DNA from: Porogramme epimiltina
Taxonomy: Eukaryota > Basidiomycota > Agaricomycetes > Polyporales > Polyporaceae
Reading direction: 5' to 3'
NCBI GenBank assembly: GCA_900155495.1
Contig: FTLJ01000618.1
Location: forward strand, 1-50,146
Length of the DNA: 50,146 bases
The first letter of the stretch is position 1, and every line of letters begins with the position of its first letter. This document shows, piece by piece, positions 1 through 10,830 of the stretch. The position numbers and the translations under genes were made by a program. The notes beneath the pieces were generated by a model, which was not told where the DNA came from, did no database searches, and was given only the letters and a program-made list of their open reading frames with translations.

Positions 1-138
1 AATGCCCTAAATACATAGAAGGAAATGCGGTGTTTGCTGATGGTCGTCGAAGAGTAACTAGGCGTATCATAGGCGCAAGTAAGCGAAATCGAAAATGGTA
101 AACGATCATGTGACCGCGAGAGCTATCCCGTCACCCTG

Positions 139-285
139 CGACGCCGAGTTTGCTGGCAGCCTGGCACCCGCAAGTCCATCTTGCTGTACTTACAGATAGT
201 CCTCCACGAGTTGCCTACACGCAACGAAGAACAGGCTCTTCGCCACCTCGCGCCTCGCCTTTTTCTGCTCCGCCGGATTCAGGAT
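139..285 (-). pseudogene. Relic of a P450foxy reductase-domain fragment
   Basis: About 145 bases here align by eye with 11220-11356, the NADPH-binding part of the first P450-reductase gene: the stretch around 191-210 (TACAGATAGTCCTCC) and the block 241-285 are nearly the same as 11261-11280 and 11311-11356. The reading frame is damaged by small indels and no flanking reductase sequence follows on either side, so this is a degenerate fragment and not an exon. It suggests that the P450foxy array once extended, or extends, to the left of the kinase genes. The strand is that of the intact homologues. Confidence 0.7.
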
Positions 286-473
286 AGTGTGAGACGAGAA
301 GTCAAAGTAAGCGCTGATGTGTATATGAAGCGAAGGGAACGCGTCTAGTGTCAGCTCGGCTATGTGGCCGGGTCAAATCGAACCACGTCCTCGAGTATTG
401 GCTGCTTGACTCAACGTTGGCCAACGCACGGCCTCAACCCGCAACAATTACCACAACATTCTGTAGGCTCGGT

Positions 474-3143
474 ATGACGAAGAAGCTCGTCCGCATCTCG
501 AGCGACGTTATGTTGCGGGAGTATATCGCATGCAGCGAACACGCCCCCAGTGACGCAGAGTTTGCTGGTCTCTTTGATGGAGTCACAGGTCCAGAGGCCA
601 TCATATATAAACGCATGGTGAGTGGCTACCGTAACCGTCAACATGTCGCTTCACTCCCTGATTCTCCAACCCATCTTCTAGGCACAATGCATGAACACCA
701 AACGTAATGGTCGCAGGCTCTTACCAGAGGACATGATCTTCGTTCCTACTCCTACCGAGGCCGACAGGAACGAGCCTACCAAGCAGAAGATGGATGCCGC
801 ACTCTATCCTACTCGGCATGCTCCGAACGATGGCCGCGGGGCCGACTGGTCTCGAGTTGAGCTGTCGTTTGAGTTCAAGAATCATACCGATGACCCATTC
901 GACGAAACATTTCCTGGTAACGATCCTGCCGACTCTGAACATCGCGCAAGCAACCTGGACCAAATCTTCTCTCACGCGAAACTCGTCTTCGACCACCAGC
1001 ACCGCACCCACCACTTTACCGTCATCATATTCGGGAGAATGGCACGTATCGTTCGCTGGGACCGCGCCGGTGCCCTCATCACGGAGAAGTTTGACTACAA
1101 GAAGGAATCACATATCCTCGGCAAATTCCTGTTCTGCTACTCCCGTTCGGATGCCGTCGCTCGTGGACACGACCCTACCGCCGTCCGCGTTGAACCTGGG
1201 ACGAAGGAATGGGATCTTATGAGCTCCCGCGCCGAGCAGTCGTTGCCACGTCACAGCCGCGCTGTGGAGGAAGACGCACGTATCGCATTCCAGCACAGTG
1301 TCGCCCAGGGACAGCCGCGCTGGAAGCTAGCTGTCAATACCGAGAAAGGAGCAATGCATTTTCTCGTAGGAAGACCGGACTTTAGCGCCTCCGTCCTCAT
1401 CGGTCGTGGCACGCGAGGTTACGTCGCCATCGATATGGAGGACCCCCAAGGTTCATTGGTGTACCTCAAGGACGTGTGGCGTGTCGATCACGAGCGAATT
1501 AAACAAGAAGGCAAGATTTTGGCGGCGCTCAACGAGAAGGATGTCCTTTTCATTCCTCACCTCGTCTGTCACGGCGACGTTCCTCACCAAGTGACGGTCA
1601 GCAATCAAGTTTGGCTCAAACAGAACTCCGACGGGAAGCGCATCTTTGAGAACGATTCCTTCGAGGATGAAGATGGCGCAGGCGCAGATGACGACACAGG
1701 CGCAGATTACGACGTTTCGACGACGTCAGGGACGCTGAACGTGGCCATTGACGAGCAAGAAGTGCACTTAGAGGGATCGACTGTGCCCATCGGCGAGCCG
1801 CTCATGTCTGAAGACGATATCCCGTTATCGTCCGGCGATGAAGGGGTGCCTGACCTGGAGCTCAGCGGGTCATCCGAAGAAGACCTGCCGCATGGTACAC
1901 CTAGTGGGCGTACCGACACAGACGAGAAAGCTCTTTACCCCTTGAAGGCTCACAAACATTACCGTATGGTCGTGAAGGAAGTGGCAAAGCCGCTCAGCGA
2001 ATTCAAGAACGGTCAAGAGCTAGTTTTAATCCTCCTTCACATCCTTACTGGTGCGTTCCTTTGCTGTTTTTCTGACATTGGCTGACAGCATTTGTCGGAC
2101 CAGCACATGCGCAAGCCTATGAAGCTGGGTACATGCATTGCGACATAAGCGCAGGCAATATCCTCATATACACTTCGGAGAATGAGTTGGGAAATGTCAC
2201 GACCCTCGGTCTCCTCACTGACTGGGAGCTGTGTAAGCACCGGGACGACCGGGAAGATGAACCTCGCCAAACTGATCGCGTCGTAGGTTTCTACTGAAAT
2301 GTGTGTACAGAGTTCTACTGACGCCCTGTGTAGGGTACCTGGCAGTTCATGTCGGTGAAGACTCTCGACGACGCCGAGAGAGAGATCGAGGTTTCGGATG
2401 AACTGGAGTCACTCCTGCACGTTTTGGTTTATGAGTCGTGCAAGTACCTCCCGAGCAATTGCGAGCACGTGGCGCAGCTCATGTCGTATTACTTTGACGG
2501 CGGGTTGCGTCAGGGCCTTCGATTCTTTTCTGGACAGATGAAGCGAAGCTCGATGACGATGGGAGCAATCAAGCAACTCAATGGCAAACCACTCATTTTC
2601 CGTCGGCCGGGCGCGCGGCGTCCTCTCCCCTTCAGAGCTTCCGACCCGCACGCATCAGCTTCTTCGCCCGGGGCGATGGCCACGAACGACGGTGCAATAC
2701 CAGAAGATCCGCGTCATCCGATTCAAACCATCATTGATGAACTGCTGCCGCTCTTCAAAGCACACTACGTTGACCACCAACGACCTCAAAACGTTTCGAG
2801 CCCGGACCCGGACCCCGACAGCAATAACGCCAGAGACGGCACGAAGCCCAAGGTCGAGCTTAACGCTGTAAATGCCCTAGCTTTTAGCGATTTTCGCAAG
2901 AAACGAGTCACGAGGCCTCGTAGGCTATTGCCGGACCCGGAGATAGAAGAACTAGCCAAAGCTCTCAAGACTCACGACGAGTTTGGCGCCATTTTGGTAA
3001 ATGCGTACGAGTGTGCCGCGTGGCCCGAAAACGACAAGCTCCCAGACCAAGCTCTCAATGATTGCGACCGGAGGAAGCGATCGACTGAAGTCACGAAAGG
3101 CAGCCTTCCGAAGGGCGCGCCGCCCGTCAAGAAGCGCAAGTAG
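474..3143 (+). CDS. FunK1-type protein kinase, copy 1
   Basis: Four-exon model: 474-617, 682-2050, 2104-2282, 2334-3143 (833 aa). All junctions are GT-AG and keep the frame, and the same intron sites occur in the paralogue at 7771. FunK1 kinases are a fungal family of protein-kinase-like proteins expanded in mushrooms; their substrates are unknown. Visible features: glycine loop GRGTRG (about residues 289-294) followed by the VYLK lysine; an acidic low-complexity insert (about 370-470); catalytic loop HCDISAGNIL (about 516), where HRD of ordinary kinases is HCD; a DWELC segment in the DFG position; then the family signature GTWQFMS at the last exon junction. The C terminus ends in PPVKKRK, a possible nuclear localisation signal. 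The start was chosen at 474 because it matches the start of copy 2. The family call is strong; whether it is catalytically active is uncertain. Confidence 0.88.
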
Positions 3144-4140
3144 ACACTTCATTAAGGATACAGCGTCAATAAATCTCTCCACTCCGCAACGTTTAGCATT
3201 TTCGATTCAAGTAGTCGTTGCTTTCTTTCCACTCTTCGTTCAATATACGCTGGATTCTTCTCATCGTGTTGGAGAACTTCCACTTGGCTACCTAAGTCAT
3301 CTACGCGCTTGTGGTGAGTTGGCGCCGAAAACGGCCCTCTATGTCAACGCCAATCCCAAATCATTCTATTAGACAGTGTGGTATGAGCCCGTCTGGCGTC
3401 GACAGGTCCTAAGAACAGCATAACACGTGGCACGAGCCCTGAAAAGTCTTGCGGTCGACGACGACATAGAAGCGAAAGGAATAGGTAGGGTACGCGAAAC
3501 GTATAGCCAACGTCGGCAAGTTCGGTCAGCCCCGGGTATGTAAGACATGTAGGGAGTATATGACGTATAGTGATTACGTATTGTGAAGAATATACTGAGA
3601 GGAGATCTCGTAGAAGAACGAGGGTAGATTCTTCAAATACTTGAACGGAAGTCGGTGATCCAATGGAAAGCAAAATAAGATAGAAGTTGAATACTTGCTT
3701 GTGCTTCTAGTAACCTCCTTCATTTCTTCATTCCTTCCTGCAGTATCTGCCACATATACATACAACAGCGCGGCCCGCCGTCATACTCGTCCTCCAAGTT
3801 ATTGGGCATTGAATGTTGAAGTCTTCGGGTGCGGCCTAAAGTCCGGTTAGGCCTTTGTGGTGGGTTGAAAGCAAGCGCAGACCGGGTGGTGTTGGCTGGG
3901 TTCACAGGGAGATGCATAGGGACTAGGGAGGGCGATCCAGGATGCATGTAGACAGAGCACATTTGGGGGGAAGAGAGAATTCGGGGCTCAGAACCCTGGC
4001 GTCCGTCCGTAGCCGTGGGAAATGTTTGCCATTTCTGCATAGTAGGATTCACTATTATTCGGCCTCCTCAATTGCTCGCACAAGACTACTACCCCACATA
4101 CTCCTCGAAATCATACTGGACCCGTATTCAGTTCTCCGAT
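3144..4140. other. Intergenic region, no gene recognised
   Basis: About 1 kb between the first kinase and the F-box gene. It contains only short overlapping frames without family resemblance or paired splice sites. The right part (about 4000-4140) is probably promoter and leader of the F-box gene. Confidence 0.5.
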
Positions 4141-6058
4141 ATGGAATTCGGTACACATGCCCACGAGATGCAGATGATGCTCGAAGCTGGAATCATCGAC
4201 TCGCTGAGGTGAGCCCAAGAGGCATTCGAACTACGTCGACGGTGCGGCGTAATGATATTTTGCTTGGATTAGTTTTCACGATGTTAGTTGCGACTTCGTT
4301 CACGCTTAATGGGCCAGTTATCAACGACACCCTTAGCTTTCCTCGGTTCAAGACAGAGTACAAGCTGTTCTTGCCACTATCCGCTTGGGTATACACCTAC
4401 GCAGAGTCCCCATCAGTAGGCTTCCCGCCGAAACACTCATCATGATTTTCAAACACGCGACCTCCGACATTGGGTCCCAGTACATCCGAGGCATTCTTGA
4501 CAGAGGCCGCCACTCGCAATACAACAATCACCGAGGACTATTAACGATCACTCATGTTTGCCGGAGATGGCGACAAATTGCGTTAAGAACACCTGACTTC
4601 TGGACGTCGATTGATCTACGCAACACTGCTAAAACAAAGGTGTTCCTCGAGCGATCGGGGGAGCTTCCCCTCCTGGTGCGGCTTGATTCTGTTCCGTTCA
4701 GTGTAAGGAGGTGCGGACAAGGTGTATCTTATCCTACGTGCTTCCACGAGCGACGAATCCGCCGCCTCGAGTTCTTGGATGTGGATAGTTATGCAAGATT
4801 GACATCGTCCTGGCCAACTTGCCCACTTCGACCAGAATGTCTTATCATCACTTCATCCATCATCCGATACTACCAGAAACCCTTGATCACCCCCGGGGGC
4901 TCCGCCTATGCTGGTGTACTATTACCTAGGGAGACGTGCAGGACATTGCAAGCTCTTGCCATCGTGCCCATTGTCGATTGGTTACCTTTCAACCCATTCC
5001 CTAAGATTACCCATCTTTATTTAAGCTTCAGATCTCATGAACATGCTTCAACCCGCGTTTCCGTCAACGACATCCTTTCACTCATCCGACATGCCCCAAT
5101 GTTAGAAAGCTTGCATCTTTCTTCTTTTCAAAACGCGACGAGGACGTCGATCGGGCCACCTCTGGATGACGAACCGATAGAACCGCAACACTTGCGTTCT
5201 CTAACAATGTCGAATTCCTCCAGCACAATCACCAGCCTTATCACCCACCGGCTCGATCTATCTCAAACACCCATCCTCATTCGCCTCCAGAACATGTACT
5301 GCCACTCACCAAGGCCCTCCTTTCCCAAGGTGGTTCCAAAGGAATCACACCTGCCTCCCACTCATCTTGAGCTCGCAGTGACACACAGTGATATGCTCCT
5401 CATTGCTACACATAGACCTTCGGTACCCCCTTCCGGGCTCTGGATATCGGGGAAACCCAATGGGGAATCATGGGGACCCTCATTAGCTACTTTGCACCTT
5501 GCCGTTTCTCTCATCCACCTTACCTCCCTCAGAGTTATGGTCCACCCCTCTCCCTCTGGCCCGGACGCCCCTTGGATTCCCATCCTGCGTCACACTCCGT
5601 CCCTCACAGAGATGGACGTCCTCCTTGCCCCCATGAATGGGGAGGGCATCCCCGCAACAGTGGTTCTTTTCGCGGCGCTCGCAGACCCTCGCGCCGTACC
5701 TGCGCTCCAAGTGCTTCGCGTGCGCTGGCTGTGTCCGTTGGAACCTGACCTTGTCTTTGACGACATCGCTTATATGCTGCTTATCCGGGCAGAACGGGGT
5801 GCCGCGATCCACACCGTGCACATCCAGGCGTACTCAAGGTCAGACCTCATCGTTCTCAACGACGAAGAGGCACCCTTGCGAGCGCGCCGCATGGCCGACC
5901 AGGGAGACCTGCTAGGGTCCGCGGCGAACGTCGAGTGGGTAGAGCCCGGCCCTCCGTTGTTCGAGTTCAAGATGGACACTATGTGGGAGGATGAAGAGCG
6001 CTATTGGAAGCTTGGGAATGACGATGCGCCCCGCTACAATCTTCCAAAATGGGACTAG
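4141..6058 (+). CDS. F-box protein
   Basis: The model joins 4141-4208 to 4405-6058 (573 aa). The long frame has no ATG before the F-box, so an upstream exon is needed; the ATG at 4141 followed by a GTGAGC donor at 4209 and a CGCAG acceptor ending at 4404 restores the frame exactly (SLR-VPISRLPAE). The F-box spans about residues 24-75: ISRLPAETLIMIF, then ITHVCRRWRQIALRTPDFW, the classic fungal F-box core. The remainder resembles the leucine-rich, variable C-terminal half of mushroom F-box proteins. F-box proteins recruit substrates to SCF ubiquitin ligases through Skp1; the target here is unknown. The 196 nt intron is long for this window, so the first exon is the least certain part. Confidence 0.8.
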
Positions 6059-6369
6059 AGGTACCTTTGCTACGCTTCGGAGGTTGGTCGCAATACTTGT
6101 CGTCCACACCGTTTCATGAACTGAAATACTGTTTTCACGACAGTTTACGCGAGCTACCACACGCTCACTGGCAGCAGCGTCTTTGGGAGCCATATATTCA
6201 TTTTTGGCATCCTAGTTCATTGCCCTTGAGGGCCGGGCTCTATGGTAGGCATGAGCGACATGGTAACTACGACGTGGGGGTACGGGGGGCCACGAGACAG
6301 AAGCCGAGAAGCGGGGGAGGGGGGATGTATTCATTTGTACGGATGTCCGTGTACCCGTGTATCAGTGCA
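6059..6369. other. Intergenic region holding the first direct-repeat copy
   Basis: Lies between the convergent ends of the F-box gene and the GMC relic. Apart from the repeat at 6213-6312 nothing is recognised. Confidence 0.5.
6213..6312. repeat. Direct repeat copy 1, flanking the GMC relic
   Basis: Around 100 bases matching 7473-7580 with substitutions. The best-conserved core is the stretch with GGCCGGGC, CTATGGTAGGCATGA and GACGTGG/GACATGG. The two copies bracket the GMC pseudogene in the same orientation. This copy lies just beyond the relic's stop codon, so it may be ancestral 3' untranslated sequence. Confidence 0.65.
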
Positions 6370-7320
6370 CTATTGTGCCGCCTTGATCAAATCAGCTACC
6401 TTCTCCGCCGCTATTCTATACACCGTGCTCGACAAGTGCGCGCTGACCTGCAGCAGCATGATGGACGCGTCCACCACCCGCACGTTTGCTGTGTCGTACA
6501 CGATCAGGGGCGCGTCGGCGACACCGCCCAGGTCGCGCCGCATCATCGCCGCGGCTGCGATCGGGTGCGAAACCGCGCCAAAGTTCTGCTTGATCCATGC
6601 GGCCCAGTCGGCGCCAGAGCCACCACCACCGTGGTTGAGGGCCGTGGCGTTCCCAGGAGTCGTCTCTCCTTTGGGATCAAGGAGTCCGCCGCAAAGCAAC
6701 GTGGTGGGCATTGAATCGAGGGGTAGGCAGACGAATACGTACCTTATGGGCGGGCTGGAAAGAACCCTCCGCGAGAGTCGCGCAGTAGCCACCTGCACAT
6801 CAAGATCCTAGTCAACGCTGAAATAGTTCACGTTCACCGCTGGTTGCCGGAATGGATCGCTCGGCTTCCGCGAAGGAATGTCAGCGACATGGGTTCTGCC
6901 GCCAGAACATGCACTCACGGTAACCGTGACATGTCCGCGAATAGAAGGAAGCAGTTGCCAGATCACGGCCCCAAGGTCGCTCGTTTCTAAGGCACCTGCA
7001 TAGAATGCATTGTGCGCCTGTGACGCGGCGCACGTCTTGAGGGACTCCCCTGATCTTGGCTATGGAAGCATCCGCCCCGTCTCCAAACAGTTGACGGCTA
7101 TTCGGGAAGGCGATTGCGTCAGTAGGACCTCGCCCACCAGGGCTGAAGCCGTTGCCTTGTACGCAGAGGGAGCTGAGTGTCTGCTCTTGGAAATTCTTGC
7201 CGACAGTCTTCAAATTGATGAGGGGGGTGATTACAAGGGGCCTGAGGAGGTCTGCGCACCACAACGTCGTTCGAGGCATTCTGCCGCGCTTTGAGACCCA
7301 CAAAGTTCACTGAGCCTTCC
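6370..7320 (-). pseudogene. GMC oxidoreductase 3' part, inactivated
   Basis: Reading the minus strand from about 7310 to the TAG at 6370-6372 gives the C-terminal half of a glucose-methanol-choline (aryl-alcohol oxidase/glucose oxidase-like) flavoenzyme: TPLINLKTVGKNFQEQ, GADWAAWIKQNF, HPIAAAAMMRRDLGG, then VVDAS and QVSAHLSSTVY near the end. HP is the position of the active-site histidine in this family. It is broken: a frameshift near 7045-7060 separates ASIAKIRG from SLKTCAAS; an in-frame TAG at 6808-6810 interrupts YFSVD-DLDVQ; and the FAD-binding N terminus is missing. One intron (donor after SSPPIR, acceptor before GETTPG) still looks spliceable. Such enzymes make H2O2 for lignocellulose decay; this copy cannot. 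Confidence 0.85.
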
Positions 7321-7770
7321 TAAGCGAATTTCAGAGGCAAGAGATGAATGCAACGCTCGCCGAGCACGACAGAGGGCATGTGCTCACCTGACGGAAGTGT
7401 ATTGGACAAAATGCTCTAAGATTAATCAATAGAACGGTGGACAAGTGCTATATCAAGGGTTTTTTTGATATCCTTGTTTAATGCCCTTAAGGGCCGGGCG
7501 CTATGGTAGGCATGAACGACGTGGTAGCTACAGTGCGTGGGGGGAGCGGGGGGTTATGAGACATACACCGAGAAGAAGAATGATGTGGAGCCTGGAGGGC
7601 GCGGCGCGGGGGGCGCCTGCCGGTCAGGCGGCGCTCATGCTTCGGCAACTTTGGTAGGCTGAGTTTATAACTCCGACTGATGTTGGCAAATGTCCGAAAG
7701 CCAAGATTCAAATTCAATGAGTTTACTCGAACCCCCTGTTTAGGATGCTCGTGTTGATCTCAGGCTCGAA
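7311..7770. other. Intergenic region with second repeat copy
   Basis: Between the GMC relic and the second kinase. Contains the repeat at 7473-7580 and an exact 12 bp palindrome GCCCTTAAGGGC at about 7483-7494. No gene seen; the right part is presumably the promoter of the second kinase. Confidence 0.45.
7473..7580. repeat. Direct repeat copy 2, flanking the GMC relic
   Basis: Second copy of the repeat at 6213-6312, same orientation, with GGCCGGGC, CTATGGTAGGCATGA and CCGAGAAG shared. The copies are about 1.26 kb apart, start to start. No terminal inverted repeats or target-site duplication are evident, so it is not called a transposon. Confidence 0.65.
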
Positions 7771-10466
7771 ATGACGTCGACCAAGCAGCTCGTCCACATC
7801 TCGAGTGACGCAATGCTCTGGGACTATATCCCATATGTCGGTCACCTCCCCAACAATGCATGGTTCTCTGGTCTTTTTGATGAAATGCCAGCGAAAGGTT
7901 CTGAAAAAACCATGTACAAATGTATGGTCAGTGGTAGCCCTCATCGCCCACGCGTCGCTCAAGCTCTGATTTTGGAACTCTTTTTGCAGGCCAAGTGCGT
8001 AAAAGAACATCGACAAGAGCTTTACCTTGTGTCAAAAGATATGATCTTCGTCTCCACCCCTCCCGAGGCCGACGAAGACACTGCCACGCAACAGATGAAT
8101 GCGGCGTTGTATCCAGTACAGCACCTGCCCAACACAGGAGAGGCGGCCGACTGGTCCCGTATCGAGCTCTTGTTCAACTTCATCAGGGACCCCGTCCGAG
8201 ACGACCCGTTCGAGGACACGTTCGCCGACTACTATTCCTCCGACTACAATCGTCGCCTAGAGCACATCTTCTCCTCTGCCAAACTCGTCTTCGATCACCA
8301 GCACCGCACCCACCTCTTCATCATCATCATCTTCGGGCAAATGGCGCGCATAGCCCGCTGGGACCGTGCGGGTATAATCGTCACAGAGAAGTTCAATTAC
8401 AAGGCTAGACCGCATATCCTCGGCAAATTCCTGTTCTGCTTCTCCCGTTTGGATGCTGTCGCTCGTGGACACGACCCTACCGCTATCCGAGTTGAATCCG
8501 GGACAAAGGAATACAAACTCATGGACTTGCGCGCGGCACAGCCTTTACTCCGTAATGACCGCGCAGTGCAGGAAGATGCGCGTACCGCATTCGCACGCGA
8601 TGTCGCTCGGGGGCAGCCCCGCTGGAAGCTGACCGTCAATACAGAGGACCGAGCGAGATGTTTTCTCATAGGAAGACCAAATTTCGCATCGCGCAAGTTG
8701 ATCGGTCGCGGCACGCGGGGCTACATTGCTATCGACGTCGAGGACGAAGATGGTCCCTTCGTGTACCTGAAGGATACTTGGCGTGTCGATTACGGGGGAG
8801 TCAAACAAGAAGGCTCAATTTTGAAGAGGCTCAATGCGGCGGACATCCTTTTCATTCCTCATCTCGTTTGTCATGGTGATGTTCCACAACAAGCGACGAT
8901 CAGCAAACACGTTTGGCTCAAACAGAAATCCGGCGAGGAAGGCAATGGTCAGCACATCGTTGAGAACGATCCTGACCCCAAGGGCGAAGACAATAACTCA
9001 AGCACAGATAACGACATTTTGGAGTTAGAGCCGTCGAATATGGCCGTCGACGAGAACGCTGCATCCTCCGGGCATTCAACCGTGCCCGCAGCCCAGCCGA
9101 TCGCATCCGGAGATAGGAGCTCGTCACCCCATACCGACGAGCGGAACTCCGGCCGGAAGTCCGCAGTGTCGTCCGAAGATGAATCAACGGATGGCGTCCC
9201 CAGTCAATTGCCCGATGCAGTCGAGAGAGTGCTCTGCCCCTTGGAGAACCACAAACACTACCGTATGGTCGTCAAGGAAGTGGCGAAGCCGCTAAACACA
9301 TTCAAGGATGGCCAAGAACTGGTTTTGATCCTCATACATGTCCTTTACGGTACGCCACTCCCTTCCTGTCTATCCGACGCCCACTGACCACATTCATTGG
9401 ACCAGCGCATCTGAAAGCCTATGAAGCCGGGTACATGCATTGCGATATAAGCGCAGGCAATATCCTCATATACAGTGCTGAAGATGAGTTGGGAAACGTC
9501 ACGATCACCGGCCTCCTCACCGACTGGGAGTTGTGTAAACACCGGGACGACCGAGAAGATGAACCTCGCCGAAATGATCGCGTCGTAGGTTTCCACTAAA
9601 ACGCATTTAAAAAGCTCTACTGACGTCCAGCGTAGGGTACCTGGCAGTTCATGTCGGTGAAGACTCTCGACGACGCCGAGAGAGAGATCGAGGTTTCGGA
9701 CGAACTGGAGTCACTCCTGCACGTTTTGGTTTATGAGTCGTGCAAGTACCTCCCGAGCAATTGTTGGGACGTGGCGCAGTTCATGTCGTACTACTTTGAT
9801 GACGGGTTGCGTCGGGGCCTTCGATTCTTTTCTGGACAGACGAAGCGAAATTCGATGACGATGGGAAAAATCCAGCAACCCGACGGCGCACCCCTTATTT
9901 TCCTTCGATCGCGCGCTCATCGCCCTCTCCCTTCCAGAGCATATAATCGGCGCGCATCGGCTTCTTCGCCCGGAGCTCAAGCTACAAGCGAAGGGCCCAC
10001 AGTACCAGACGATCCGCGTCACCCGATTCAAGCCATCATTGATGAACTCATGCCGCTCTTCAAAGCACACTACGTCGACCACCAACGCCAAGGCATTCCG
10101 AGAAACCTCCCGGCTCACAAGAGAAACAGCGCCGAAGGTGGTTCAAAGCCCCGAGTGAAGCTTGACGATGCGGCTGCGCAATTTGTTCCCACTCTATGGA
10201 ACGTACGAGGCCGGTGGCTTGCTGACCCGGAGCCAGAGTCGGAGATAGAAGAGGCGGCCGGGCTTCTCAAGTCTCACCACGAGTTTGGTCGCATTTTGGT
10301 AGATGCATACCAGTTTGCCATGTGGCCCGAAAACGACAAGCTCTTAGACCAAGTTCGCGAAGTCTACAACGAGGAGAAGCGATCGACCGGAATCACGAAG
10401 GAAAGCATTCAGGAGGATGCCCCGCCCATCAAGAAGCGCAAACCGACTATTTCGAAGGTCGCATGA
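7771..10466 (+). CDS. FunK1-type protein kinase, copy 2
   Basis: Exons 7771-7926, 7990-9349, 9406-9584, 9636-10466 (841 aa), with intron positions identical to copy 1. The first intron is 63 nt, a multiple of three, so retention would not break the frame. The same landmarks are present: GRGTRG loop at about residues 291-296, VYLK lysine, an acidic and serine-rich insert (about 390-470), catalytic loop HCDISAGNIL at about 517, LTDWELC, and GTWQFMS. The stretch at the start of the last exon is almost base-identical to copy 1 (9636-9760 versus 2334-2460), while the insert and C-terminal tail have diverged, as expected for a tandem duplicate whose kinase core is under selection. The C-terminal PPIKKRK resembles a nuclear localisation signal. 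Confidence 0.88.
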
Positions 10467-10830
10467 GCAGGTCGCTTCGTGTATTGGGAGGTCTAGTGTA
10501 GTGCGTTCACGTCGTTGTCGCTTTCCCTCTGCGCTCCATTCAATATACCGGCGTAGATTCTCCGAGAGCAGTGTCAAGCAGCTTATTACCTCACCATCGT
10601 AGTCTCCCGCACTATGCGGCGACTCTACTCAGCTCGCGTCATCACTGCCGATGTCCATCACACATTTTATATCTTGGATGCAGTTCATGATTACGAGCCG
10701 GTCAAACTAGTTGGAACGCTCTGCTCGACTGTAAACGGCCATAGGGCCATGTAGATCATTATGAATGTTGAGAATTGCAACCAAGAATACGAGTTCAGAA
10801 AGATGAGACTGGGCAATTCAGTTACTACAA
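10467..10830. other. Intergenic region, nothing recognised
   Basis: Convergent 3' ends of the second kinase and the first P450foxy gene. No coding potential or repeat noticed. Confidence 0.45.

Noticed and set aside
4015..4212. Upstream extension of the F-box first exon
   Set aside because: The frame is open but begins with GTG; the first ATG in frame is at 4141.
6213..7580. The 100 bp direct repeats as LTRs or MITE ends of a transposon
   Set aside because: No TG...CA ends, no inverted termini, no target-site duplication, and the enclosed gene is a GMC relic and not a mobile-element protein.
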